Part shown: piece by piece, positions 54,901 through 64,000 of the stretch
How positions within the stretch are numbered: position 1 is the stretch's first letter
How the letters are laid out: the number at the start of each line of letters is the position of its first letter
DNA from: Bos javanicus
Taxonomy: Eukaryota; Chordata; Mammalia; Artiodactyla; Bovidae
Assembly: GCF_032452875.1 (NCBI RefSeq)
Contig: NC_083869.1
Location: 127,416,001 to 127,480,000, forward strand
Direction of reading: 5' to 3'
DNA: 64,000 nucleotides
Position numbers and translations under genes: made by a program
Notes under the pieces: model-generated
Database searches by the model: none
What the model was told of the DNA's origin: nothing
The model's input: only the letters and a program-made list of their open reading frames with translations

Positions 54901-54955
54901 CTCATTCAGAACAATCTACCTTGTGTGCCCTCCTGAAAAGTTAAAAAGGCAGAAA
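51939..54955. other. Repeat-poor intergenic DNA downstream of MACO1
   Basis: About 3 kb with only a weak old-repeat fragment (about 52,840-52,965, CTCACTGTTCTAGGTGCTGG type) and a MER5-like scrap near 53,105. Open frames up to 169 codons (51,943-52,452, minus) have no recognisable domain or splice context. I see no gene. Confidence 0.5.
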
Positions 54956-54980
54956 ACTAGTTTTTATCTGTAAGAAAGTG

Positions 54981-54986
54981 TTTATT
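54981..54986 (-). promoter_or_regulatory. MACO1: Probable distal poly(A) signal of MACO1
   Basis: AATAAA on the minus strand within AAAGAATAAACACTTTC. Cleavage would fall near 54,960. Confidence 0.6.
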
Positions 54987-55743
54987 CTTTTGAACCCCAC
55001 AGGAAAAAAAAATAAGAATGCAGCCAAGACCAAGTATTTAACCAAAGTAGTGTCCCAAAAGGCAGCAAAATGGGGGAAACCTCAACACAAAGTCAGTAAC
55101 AATTTTCCATGTTTTTGCACAAAGATGAAAAAAATCTATGACAATTCCAAGTAACACTTTCATGGTGACAATTACACAAGATGATTCAAAAATGCAAAAT
55201 GGCAGCAACATGCACACCTGGCTAAAGCTAGAAGTTTTTAATCCCAAAATAAGATCTGTGATTAAAAGGATGATTCTTTTTAATACTTCTATTTTGCTGA
55301 CTTGCTTGTCCTACTTAATTTGCTTTAAATGAGACGTACATGCCAATTAACAGGAAATTGTAGAACTATGTCCTTCCAGAATCCATGGCAAGGAAGCCGA
55401 GCCAATCTGTTTGGTTTCTGAATTTTCCTAGTTTCCAAATACACTTTTGCTTTGCCCCTCCCTCTCCCAGACCCTCCCTCCACCCCCACCCTGATTCTTA
55501 AAACACTTCCAAAGGTTGCCAGTGCAAACACTTTTCTACCAATGTATAATACACACTTGAAACTGAAATCTTTGTGCAGAATTTTGAGTTTTAAACTCCT
55601 AAAGAAAAAAAAAAAAAAACCCTCCTTGGCACAAGAGCTGAGGAATTGTCAAGTTTTTTTTAAATCGTCAAACAGAAGATGACGAAGACTGGAAAGCACA
55701 GGTAAAGGAAGTTAAAACAAAAACAAAACCTAGAACTGCAGCT

Positions 55744-55749
55744 TTTATT
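55744..55749 (-). promoter_or_regulatory. MACO1: Possible proximal poly(A) signal of MACO1
   Basis: AATAAA on the minus strand (CTAATAAAAGC), about 930 bases after the stop codon. Use cannot be judged from sequence. Confidence 0.35.
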
Positions 55750-56679
55750 AGCCGGCATTGCAGTCTCTCGAACACAACCACCACCCTGCTCCCGCGCCCA
55801 GGGTGCCTGCCTGGAGGCCAGTTCAGAACAGGGTGGTGCTTTCTACGAAAGGAAACAGAAGGTGTCTGTGGTGGCAACAAACAGCCCAGCTACCCACCAG
55901 TTTCACAGCAGGATCCGTGGTGAGCTTGATAGAGAGAGAAGACAGATGATGGCAAAGGGGGAAATTGTTTAAAACCCAGTTTCCTCTTGAATGTCTTTTC
56001 CCAAGGCACTGTGGACAGGCTGCTGCTAGCTGGTCGCCAGGGTGGACACACCGATGGGGACACACGCGTCTGAGACACAAACCCCGTGACACTCTCACAG
56101 CCTCATCGCCTGAGTCCCTCCCCTCGGCTGAAATGGCACTCCCTGAATTTGTTTGGTCCTTGGAGGGGTCATCAATTTTTATTTTCTGTAATATCTTCAA
56201 TACAGCTATGGGATCAAAGCTGTGTTAGGTTACTGAACCTTTTCACACCAAAAACTAAGATTTTCATTATCATCCCATGTGAACCCAATGAGCAGATTTT
56301 GCTTGCTGACTTAAGAACAAAACAAAGATAAAGGGCTGAGAAGCAAAACCTCTGCTTTTTTTTCTTTTTCTTCAAGAGGAAACTGTAAGAATACATAAAA
56401 GGCAAAATTGGCTACTTGAAATCCAAGAATGGTTTTAATGTATTGGCCGAGAAAAATAAACTGCAAAGTTCTGTGAGGTCTTCTAAAAATTTACAAGAAA
56501 AACCGATGGGCAGTTCTAATCAGACTTGGATGTTATCTTTCCCCCCTTTTTAAAAACGACAACATATACAGTCCCACAAAATACAGTATCAACTTTTTTG
56601 TTTTATCTTGACTGCCAGAGACGCTCCTTTGTGATGCCTTCTGATAACCAAATGGCTGAACAAAACACACTGCTGGCCT

Positions 56680-56882
56680 TCATTTCTTCAGGGGCTGGTA
56701 AACAGAGGCATTGGGATCGAGTCCAGAGGGGCTGGTCTCCACAAATTTGGAAGAGTAGTGGGGGGACACGGGGCTCAGGGGGCTGGCGGCAGCACTGTAC
56801 GTTATGCTGGGCATGACGGCCATGACTTCAGCTATCTTCTGTTTTAGGTCCTTGATTTCCTGGTCTTTCTGAAGAATTTGTC
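56680..56882 (-). CDS. MACO1: MACO1 last coding exon (C-terminus and stop)
   Basis: The 203 coding bases follow a TCTTCCAG acceptor and end in TGA at 56,682-56,680. They complete a split Gly and encode 66 further residues. These begin QILQKDQEIKDLKQKIAEVM (the end of the coiled coil), pass through a Ser/Pro-rich stretch (SPLSPVSPHYSS), and end LDPNASVYQPLKK. This tail is very strongly conserved in vertebrate macoilins. The frame is intact; one Ala appears where I recall Thr in the human AATSP segment. Confidence 0.96.
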
Positions 56883-57539
56883 CTGGAAGATCAAAGACCC
56901 GCCATTAGTGAGAAGGAAGGGCTCACCCAACACAGTGCCCTTTTGGGCCCATCAATCCCAAGTGGGTTCAACTCCAGCTTTGATGGTTTGCAAGGGGAGA
57001 CACTTTTCCTGTAATGGGCCAGGAAATATTTTAAAAACTGCGAACCACATACTGTTCTTGTCATTTTTTTCAAGACCATACTAAAATGTAAGAACTGTTC
57101 ACAGCCCACCAGTGGTACAAGAAAAGCTGGCAGGCCAGACGTGGCCCATGGGCCATGGTGTGCGAGGGGAAAGCAACTGTGTCTAGGCAGGTGTAATGAA
57201 GCACAGAGCTTGTGCACCAGGAGCCATGTGCTGAGCTCAGCAGCTGCTCTCAACTTACGGCTCTGCCTCTCGAGCTGAAACACTGCTTGGGGAGGACGGA
57301 GCATCTCTGAATCAGGGCAAGCAATGCAACCAGCTCCCGCCTGCTGCACAGCCGCTTCTCTTCCTGTGCTTCTCCTGTGCTCTGTGTTGTTAACTCAGGA
57401 GGTTTCTGTTTCTACTGCATCGCAAAGCTGTCCCTGCTCCTTCCATCTAAATCAGACCCTACCCCTTGTCCCCAACTCCTCAATTCTCAACACACCCTAA
57501 ACTTCCCTTTCTGTCACTTTCTTCTTTGTGATAATGCTA

Positions 57540-57745
57540 ATAATCACTATGGCTAACACATATGTGCCAGACACTGTCCTGAGTGCTTACACAGACGAAT
57601 TCATTTACTTATCAAAGCAACTCTCTAAGGTGGGAATTATCATCATCATCCATTTTATAGATGAGGAAACCGGAGCACAGAGAGGTGGAGTGACAGAGCT
57701 GGGATTGAACACAATGCAGTCTGGCTCCAGAGTCTGCATTCTGTC
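57540..57745 (-). mobile_element. MIR SINE (minus orientation)
   Basis: CACATATGTGCCAGACACTG, then CATTTTATAGATGAGGAAAC, GGAGCACAGAGAGGTGGAGT and GCTGGGATTGAACACAATGC. A well-preserved copy. Confidence 0.85.
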
Positions 57746-57783
57746 TCCTATGAGTGTTGAAATGGGTGATGGTTAGTGCCCCA

Positions 57784-57926
57784 TTGGAGAAGGCAATGGC
57801 ACCCCACTCCAGTACTCTTGCCTGGAGAATCCCATAGACAGAGGAGCCTGGTGGGCTGCCGTCTCTGGGGTCGCACAGAGTCGGACATGACTGAAGCGAC
57901 TTAGCAGCAATAACAGCAGCAGCAGC
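57784..57926 (+). mobile_element. BovA/Bov-A2 SINE monomer with target-site duplication
   Basis: GGAGAAGGCAATGGCACCCC through GACTGAAGCGACTTAGCAGC with an AGC-rich tail. GCCCCAT flanks it at 57,777-57,783 and just after the tail near 57,927-57,933. Confidence 0.9.
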
Positions 57927-58034
57927 GCCCCATATCTCTCCCCTGGCCCACGAGCTCTGTGAGGGCCAAGACTGTCCCCCCTTTTTCGTCTTTGCCAAAA
58001 CCTTAGTGTCTGGCTCAGTGCAAAGCTGAGACCC

Positions 58035-58140
58035 TGCAAGGTATATATCCTACCAAAGTCATTCAGTTATCAATGGCTGAGCAGGATTTAAACCCAGGAC
58101 CACTTGGTTCCAAAGCCCACGTAATCTCCACCATGCTTTG
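58035..58140 (-). mobile_element. MIR SINE fragment (minus orientation)
   Basis: CAGGATTTAAACCCAGGACC, then TTCCAAAGCCCACGTAATCT. Confidence 0.55.
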
Positions 58141-59494
58141 ATGCTCCCTGGTCCACCAGGGGAAGAACACTTAGGAGGAGCCCCTTTGAAATTTAAATGC
58201 TGAAAAAAGTAAGAGGCTGCATTTGAGTTGCACTCATTTTGAGTCCTACAGAAGATGGTAATGTATTTGAAATCTAAGAGAGCCTGGTGGCAGATTTTAA
58301 ACAATGATATAGTAGAGATGAAAGCCATTTTGGAACCAGGATGAATCAAATGATAGAGAAAGCAGGAGAAAGGCAACAAGGGGTTTGATTTAAATTACAA
58401 AGTTGGGTTCCTATTAGAATATTCTGAGCATGACAGAAGAGAGAAGTAGTGGGGAAGGCAGAGGCAAAGAGCTGCAGAAAGGAACTGCTCCCCCCGGCTT
58501 CCTTCACGTCCCCTCAGCTTCCAGTAAGCATCAAATACCCTCCTTCTCTTTGAACAAAGAAAGCCTCAGATGAATAAAATAAAATAGTGGCATCTGATAC
58601 ACGAGCCACTGTATCTTCTTTTCCATGCAGATTTAAGCTTGGTTTCTTTAATCAGTAACGTACAAACATTCCCAGAGCTTTGGAAAAGACAGTTCTCTCT
58701 GCTTCTCTGTGGCTTTGCAGGAATTTCTGGGCCAACAAGGAAGTATAATCCGTGCTGAGAAGCCAAGCTCCCCTCGGCTACAATGAGACCAGGTGCTGCT
58801 TCTCTCCAGGAGGTAACCTCTTTCGAGTCTGCAAATCCAAGCAAACAGGAGGAGGCAGAGAGAGGGTGGCCACTTCTCAGGGAGCTGAGCCAGCCAGGCA
58901 GAAAAATACAGTGTGTGCTCAGAAGTCTGGCTCTAAAGCAGGATTCCCAGGAAGCTTCTTTTTAAATGTCTTTCCTTGAGTCCGCAGATTCATAGGCCTG
59001 ATTCTCAACCCTCTTCTCTTCCTGCTCTGTCGCTGCCATCCCAAGCCACGCCTATGGCTTCACTGACCTTTCACGGGGTATTCCACCAGCCCCAGGGTCT
59101 CTGGCCCTCTCTCTGGGTGTAGGCCCCAAATTCCCACTGACTGATGAAGACCTTCAGCTCAGTGTTTGGGAGGCAACTCGAGATCAAAGCATCCCACACC
59201 AAACTCACTTTTTCTTCTCATTCCTTAAATCTGTTCCGCTCTTCTTCCAAGGTTTTAGCAGCACTGCTGGAACACGTCACCCTCTCTCCTGAAAACCCAG
59301 GAGTTACATCCTCTAGTATTGTTTCATTCACGGTCCCCCTAATCCACTCTCTTCTTCCACATCCCCCAGCTAAGGGTCACTGGACTGCTCCCCTGGACGT
59401 TCTCAGCACTTAGCACTTTCTTTCCTTTGCTTACACTGTTCCCTCAGATAACAATGGTCTTCCCTGCCATTCTCCGCCTTCAGAATTCACCCTT

Positions 59495-60152
59495 TGAGGT
59501 CATGTACCCACTGCTATATTCAAAATGGATAACCAACAAGGAGGACCTACTGTATAGCACATGGAGCTCTACTCAATTTTATGTGGCAGCCCGGATGGGA
59601 GAAGGGTTTGGGGGAGAATGGATACATGTGTCTGTATGGCTGCGTCCCTGCGCTGTTCACCTGAAACCACCACCACACTTAGTTCAGTTCAGTCGCTCTC
59701 TCTGCGACCCCATGAACCACAGCACGCCAGGCCTCCCTGTCCATCGCCAACTCCTGGAGTCCACTCAAATCCATGTCCACTGTGTTGGTGATGCCATCCA
59801 ACCATCTCATCTTCTGTTGTCCCCTTCTCCTCCTGCCCCCATCTTTCCCAGTATCAGGGTCTCTTCAAATGAGTCAGCTCTTCACATCAGGTGGCCAAAA
59901 TATTGCAGTTTCAGCTTCAACATCAGTCCTTCCAATGAACACCCAGGATTGGTCTCCTTTAGAATGGACTGATTTGATCTCCTTGCAGTCCAAGGGACTC
60001 TCAAGAGTCTTCTCCAACACCACAATTCAAAAGCATCAATTCTTCAGTGCCCAGCTTTCTTTATAGTCCAACTCTCACATCCATACATGACTACTGGTAT
60101 TAACTGGCTATACCCCAACACAAGATAAAAAATTTGACGTATGAAAAAAAAA
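59495..60152 (+). mobile_element. Ruminant L1 3' end with target-site duplication, split by a BovB
   Basis: AAAATGGATAACCAACAAGG, then GGGGAGAATGGATACATGTG. It resumes after the BovB with TATTAACTGGCTATACCCCA and an A-tail. The direct repeat AGAATTCACCCTT (59,482-59,494 and 60,153-60,165) flanks the whole unit. Confidence 0.92.
59681..60097 (-). mobile_element. BovB 3' end nested in an L1
   Basis: AGTTCAGTTCAGTCGCTCTC through CATCCATACATGACTACTGG, minus orientation. It lacks part of the usual GTGTCCGACTCTTTG segment near its 3' end. Confidence 0.93.
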
Positions 60153-60779
60153 AGAATTCACCCTTCAAAGTCCATTCAACGGCCCCTCCCGTAGGAAGCT
60201 GCCTTGACCTCTCCTCCGGCCTTTCAAGGCGCCTGCCTCTACCGTGTGGTGGCAGGCCTTAGGTGTGGCTTTCCCTGGTGCGGCATTTCTCACAGCATCC
60301 ACCCTACCCTAGCCCTAGTACTAAGACATTATCTGCCTTCTTCACGTGCGTTCCCTCATGAAACTAAGTGAAAGTCTTCCAGAAGCAACATGGCAAATGA
60401 AAGCACAACATACTGAATGTAGAAACACACCTGAAATACACCTCCCTGGGACACTCAGTTTTAACACTCCATTGACCAGACATATTAACACCACAGGCAT
60501 TAGTTCCTGCAAAAATCCCCTGGTCAATAATGTGTCAAGAGTGTAAAGAGGTCCCTAAGACCAAAAAGTCTGAGTGCCACTACCTGAGTGGAACCTCCAC
60601 TAGAGTATGTCTTGTTTATCTTGTCTCCTTTTCACCTTCTAGTAAAATGGTTTGCATAGACCTAGTGTGAATGCTCTGCAAGTACCTGTTGAGATATTCT
60701 TTTCCTTCTACTAAGTCAACTGCTTGAAAAAATTTTTCTTCAGTCATCTATTTGTGGCTTACCAACTTCTTGAACAAAA

Positions 60780-61215
60780 TCTAAATTTCTTTTCATTAGG
60801 TCATGTCAGGTCTCTATTCCGAAGCCTTCCAAAGCTTCCCATGGCATTCAGAATAAAGTTCTTTCCATAGGCAGCGAAGCTTGGCAGAATGTGGCTCCTG
60901 CTACTTTTGATCCTAAAAACTCTCCCCATCACTCAGGCTGCAGCCCCACTGGCCATGACGCAAGTTCCCTCTAGACACTCACCTACTCCCTCTCTCTCTT
61001 CTCCCAGTCCCTGCTCAAACGCTACCTACTCAAAGGCTCTTCCATGTCCTCCATGTCAAACTGGCAGCGCCCCTCCACCCCAGCACAGGCTCCCTTGCCA
61101 CTGCTTTCTTTCCTTCACCGCCTCCTTCCATGTTACATGTCTGCCCGTCACTGTCGGTCCCCTAGGGGATGCTCACAGTGTGTGGTACACAGCGAGTCTC
61201 AGTAACTTCTGCTGA
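60780..61215 (+). mobile_element. L2 LINE fragment
   Basis: AGGTCATGTCAGGTCTCTAT, then TTCCCATGGCATTCAGAATA and AACGCTACCTACTCAAAGGC, in L2 order. Confidence 0.6.
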
Positions 61216-61224
61216 GGATCAGCC

Positions 61225-61640
61225 TGCCCTCCAGACCCTCCTCCTCCTTCCATGCCCTCATCTGCAACCTTTGCTCCAATCAAACAGAGCCAGCAGCCAC
61301 CTCGCTCAAGCTGTTTCTTCTGTTTAGACGCCTCTCTTCCCCTCCTGCTCACTACACCGCTTCTTCACTGGGGCTAACCCCTTCTCATCACTCAAGACCC
61401 AGGTCAGACATCAGCTCCCCTGAGAAATGGCCCTCTCTAACTCTCCAGACCGGCTGAGTATCTGCCGATGTTCCCAGGGAACCCACACACCCTGTTCCAC
61501 TGGCACCTTTTGGTGACTCTGCAGTTCTCTACATACTTCTGTAACACTCTGAGCTCCTTGAGCACAGAAACACATACTTTTCCCTGTGTGCCCTGCTGGA
61601 CATGTTCTCATCTCAAAATTCGTCTGCAAAATGAATTAAT
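61225..61640 (+). mobile_element. L2 LINE fragment
   Basis: CTCATCACTCAAGACCCAGG, then GTCAGACATCAGCTCCCCTG, TGAGCTCCTTGAGCACAGAA and CCTGTGTGCCCTGCTGGAC. Confidence 0.7.
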
Positions 61641-61776
61641 GTGATGATTCCCACGTTCATGATGGGCACTTATCAGACCACTTGAAGGGCGAGTGCAAAT
61701 GCCTTTGGTTAGAGCTCTAAGGAAGCTGCTCTCTGTGCCCCCGGGCATCCCTGACCTGGGCCCGCTGCTCGCCTAC

Positions 61777-61951
61777 CTTGGGCAATCTCGAGCTGCCGCT
61801 TTGCGTCCCCCAGTGCGGAAAACAGGTCCAGCTTGATTCTTGTCTCTGCACTCAGGCTGTTCTCCAGGTGCTGCGTTTTATCTTGCATGGCCGAGAGGGC
61901 TGACATTAACACCTCAGTATCCTTCTCATTTTCCTTATACTTCCGAAGCTC
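61777..61951 (-). CDS. MACO1: MACO1 penultimate coding exon (coiled coil)
   Basis: This 175-bp exon follows a TTGATAG acceptor and ends before GTAGGC. It encodes 58 residues plus the first base of the next Gly. It runs from ELRKYKENEKDTEVLMSALS through the ENSLSAETRIKLDLFSALGD segment to KRQLEIAQ. Heptad-like spacing of Leu/Met/Ile with abundant Glu, Lys and Gln marks it as part of the C-terminal coiled coil. The phase fits the last exon exactly. No damage is seen. Confidence 0.96.
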
Positions 61952-64000
61952 CTATCAACATCATCAAAGCAGCAATGTTACAACACAGTTTTGGCATTGA
62001 TGCCTACAAATTTGAAATCACAAATAAAATCCCTCCATTACTGACCTGGCCCCTAGAACATAGAACTCTGCTGCTTCACAGGTTTAGACCTTACCCTTTA
62101 GAGGGAGTGCAAAATGTATTTATATACAGTGATTTGCACATACAGACAGTGACTGCGTTGGGTTATTTCGAGGTAACAGTGGACTCCGTCTCCAAATAAA
62201 ACACTTTCTTAAAATCCTTACTCAGAACCACAAAGACCCTGTTGCCAGTTGCAAATGGTGCTATAATGCTCTAGTTAAATTAGCCAAAACTCTACTCTCA
62301 ACTTAAAACTAAAAACTGTAAAAATCTTAAATTATTTTGATAGGGCATATTCCAAAACAAACCCACTTAAAACATCAGACGCATGCACACACACACACAT
62401 ATACACTGATATTTTGATATTTTCATTTTAAGAGAAACTGAAAATATAGTGAATTAAAAAATACTTAAAAGTCCAAAGAAAATAAAAATCACCCAAAATC
62501 CCAATGCTGCAAAAAATTTGATATATCTTCTTCTAGTCTTTTTTAAGCCCATGTATCTTTTAGCATAATTGAAATCACACTAAATGTACAATTTTCTAAA
62601 AACTTATATAATCTACACTTCTTCAAAAATACAATTTTTATTGACTATATAATATTCCTAAATGTATCAGTTCAGTTCAGCTGCTCAGTCATGTCCAACT
62701 CTTTGCAACCCCATGGACTGCAGCATACCAGGCTTCCCTGTCCATCACCAACTCCCGGAGCTTGCTCAAACTCATCGAGACAGTGATACCATCCAACCAT
62801 CTCATACTCTGTCATCCCCTTCTTCTCCTGCCTTCAATGTTTCCCAGCATCATGGTCTTTTCCAGTGAGTTAGTTCTTCGTATCAGGTGGCCAAAGTATT
62901 GGAGCTTCAGCTTCAGCATCAGTCCTTCCAATGAATATTTAGGACTGATTTCCTTTAGGATGGATTGGTTGGATCTCCTTGTAGTCCAAGGGACTCTCAC
63001 GAGTATTCTCCAACACCACAGTTCACAAGCATCAATTCTTTGGCTCTCAGCTTTCTTTATGGTCCAACTCTCATATCCATACATGATTACTGGAAAAACC
63101 ATAGCTCTGACTAGATGGACCTTTGTTGGCAAAGGTCCTCTGCTTTTGAATATGCTGTCTAGGTTGGTCATAGCTTTTCTTCCAAGGATGGCTGTAGTCA
63201 CCACATGCAGTGATTTTGGAGCCCAAGAAAATAAAGTCTGTCACTGTTTCCATTGTTTTCCCATCTATTTGCCATGAAGTGATGGGACCAGATGCCACGA
63301 TCTTCATTTTTTGAATGTTGAGTTTTAAGGCAGCTTTTTCATTCTCCTCTTTCAATCAAAAGGCTCTTCAGTTCCTCTATGCTTTCTGCCATAAGGGTTG
63401 TGTCATCTGCATATCTGAGGTTATTGATATTTCTCCAAGCAATCCTGATTCCAGCTTATGCTTTACCCAGCCCAGCATTTCGCAAGATGTGACAATATAC
63501 AGCCTTGGCGTACTCCTTTCCCAATTTGGAACCAGTCCGTTGTTCAATGTCCAGTTCTAACTGTTGCTTCTTGACCTGCATACAGATTTCTCAGGAGACA
63601 GGTAAGGAGATCTGGTATTCCCATCTCTTTAAGAATTTTCCACAGTTTGTTGTGATCCACAAACAACTGAGACTTGCCTGTGAGTGTCCAGGAGTCTCTG
63701 GCGAGGTGTGGGTCGACAGTGGCCTGCTGCAGGGTCAGGGCACTGAATACAACAGTGCCTGCACACGTCCTTTTGAAGGAAGCCACCATTACCCTTACCA
63801 TAGTTTGGCCTCAGGCCAAACAACAGGGAGGGAACACAGCCCCGCCCATCGACAGAAAAATCGGATTAAAGATTTACTGACCATGGTCCCACTCTTCAGA
63901 ACAAGACCCAGCTTCCCCCCTTCCCACCAACCCCCAACCAGTCAGTCTCTCCTGTCAGGAAGCTTCCATAAGCCTCTAATCCTTATCCATCAAAGGGCAG
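61952..64000 (-). other. MACO1: MACO1 intron (partial)
   Basis: This intron sequence is AT-rich up to 62,660 with no repeat I can name apart from a short CA run at 62,386-62,400. A BovB then fills it to the right edge. No exon is seen. Confidence 0.75.
62666..64000 (-). mobile_element. BovB LINE with internal deletion
   Basis: Minus orientation; the 3' end (AGTTCAGTTCAGCTGCTCAG) is at the left. RT-derived stretches read on the minus strand include LWKILKEMGIPDLLTCLLRN, FPVIMYGYESWTIKKAESQR and LKLKLQYFGHLIRRTNSLEK, with frameshifts. At about 63,656-63,662 the sequence jumps from VDHNKLW to a different part of the element (63,663-64,000). The upstream RT half present in the 33-kb copy is missing. 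It continues past the window. Confidence 0.92.

Larger units (their letters stand above)
54956..56679 (-). other. MACO1: MACO1 3' untranslated region
   Basis: The 1.7 kb after the MACO1 stop codon is AT-rich and contains no SINE or LINE I can see, in sharp contrast to its surroundings. That is typical of a conserved mammalian 3' UTR. It has several T- and A-rich runs and candidate poly(A) signals at 56,178-56,183, 55,744-55,749 and 54,981-54,986 (minus-strand AATAAA). The left boundary is inferred from the last of these. Confidence 0.75.
56883..61776 (-). other. MACO1: MACO1 last intron
   Basis: A 4.9-kb GT-AG intron. It contains a MIR, a Bov-A2 nested in or beside it, an L1 with a nested BovB, and L2 fragments. 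I recognise nothing in 56,883-57,530 or 58,150-59,480. Confidence 0.8.
54956..64000 (-). other. MACO1: MACO1 gene, 3' part
   Basis: MACO1 (macoilin, formerly TMEM57) is a multi-pass endoplasmic reticulum membrane protein with a long coiled-coil C-terminus, linked to neuronal function. Only the final two coding exons, encoding about 125 C-terminal residues, and the 3' UTR lie here. The exon upstream of 61,951 is not in 61,952-64,000, which is intron filled mainly by a BovB. Exon identity is secure because the deduced C-terminus matches the family almost residue for residue from memory. Confidence 0.95.

Noticed and set aside
2630..57926. Recurring near-identical blocks resembling a repeat array
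   Set aside because: They are dispersed SINEs in both orientations with irregular spacing, not a CRISPR array or satellite.

Overview
This is mammalian nuclear DNA from a ruminant (cattle, sheep, goat or a close relative). The evidence is dense BovB (RTE-clade) LINE copies, tRNA-Glu/BovA SINEs (Bov-tA, Bov-A2), CHR-type SINEs and a mariner remnant, all typical of ruminants or their wider group, on a background of older mammalian MIR, L2, L1M, MER5 and MaLR-like fragments. The species cannot be fixed from what is visible.

Two protein-coding genes are present, both on the minus strand. LDLRAP1 (the ARH clathrin adaptor for the LDL receptor) occupies 1-21,391. Coding exons 1 to 7 can be read with exact GT/AG boundaries and consistent phase, giving 251 residues. 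The last exons, about 57 residues by comparison with the human protein as I recall it, lie beyond the left edge. Its first exon sits in a CpG island (about 20,500-21,660) with a run of GC boxes. The 3' end of MACO1 (macoilin, formerly TMEM57) occupies about 54,960-64,000. Two coding exons (61,777-61,951 and 56,680-56,882) and a repeat-poor 3' UTR are visible. The order MACO1 then LDLRAP1, head to tail, matches the human 1p36.11 neighbourhood as I know it.

The 33 kb between the genes (about 21,760-54,960), and most intron space, is interspersed repeats. Several are nested, with target-site duplications readable by eye: a BovB inside a CHR SINE at 29.7 kb, an L1 inside a MIR at 25 kb, a Bov-A2 inside an L1 at 46.8 kb, a BovB inside an L1 at 59.7 kb, and a CHR SINE inside an L1 at 38.4 kb. 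The longest open frame outside the genes (33,213-34,268) is a BovB reverse transcriptase fragment, not a host gene.

I found no undescribed biological system. The most unusual features are a 107-bp inverted repeat with no mismatch (35,449-35,555 against 36,098-36,204) around 542 bp of apparently unique DNA; a possible unannotated minus-strand terminal exon at about 32,250-32,512; an AT-rich, repeat-free segment in LDLRAP1 intron 4 that resembles a conserved enhancer; and an LDLRAP1 reading frame that stays open 102 codons upstream of its usual start. Repeat family names and human comparisons are from memory and were not checked against a database.
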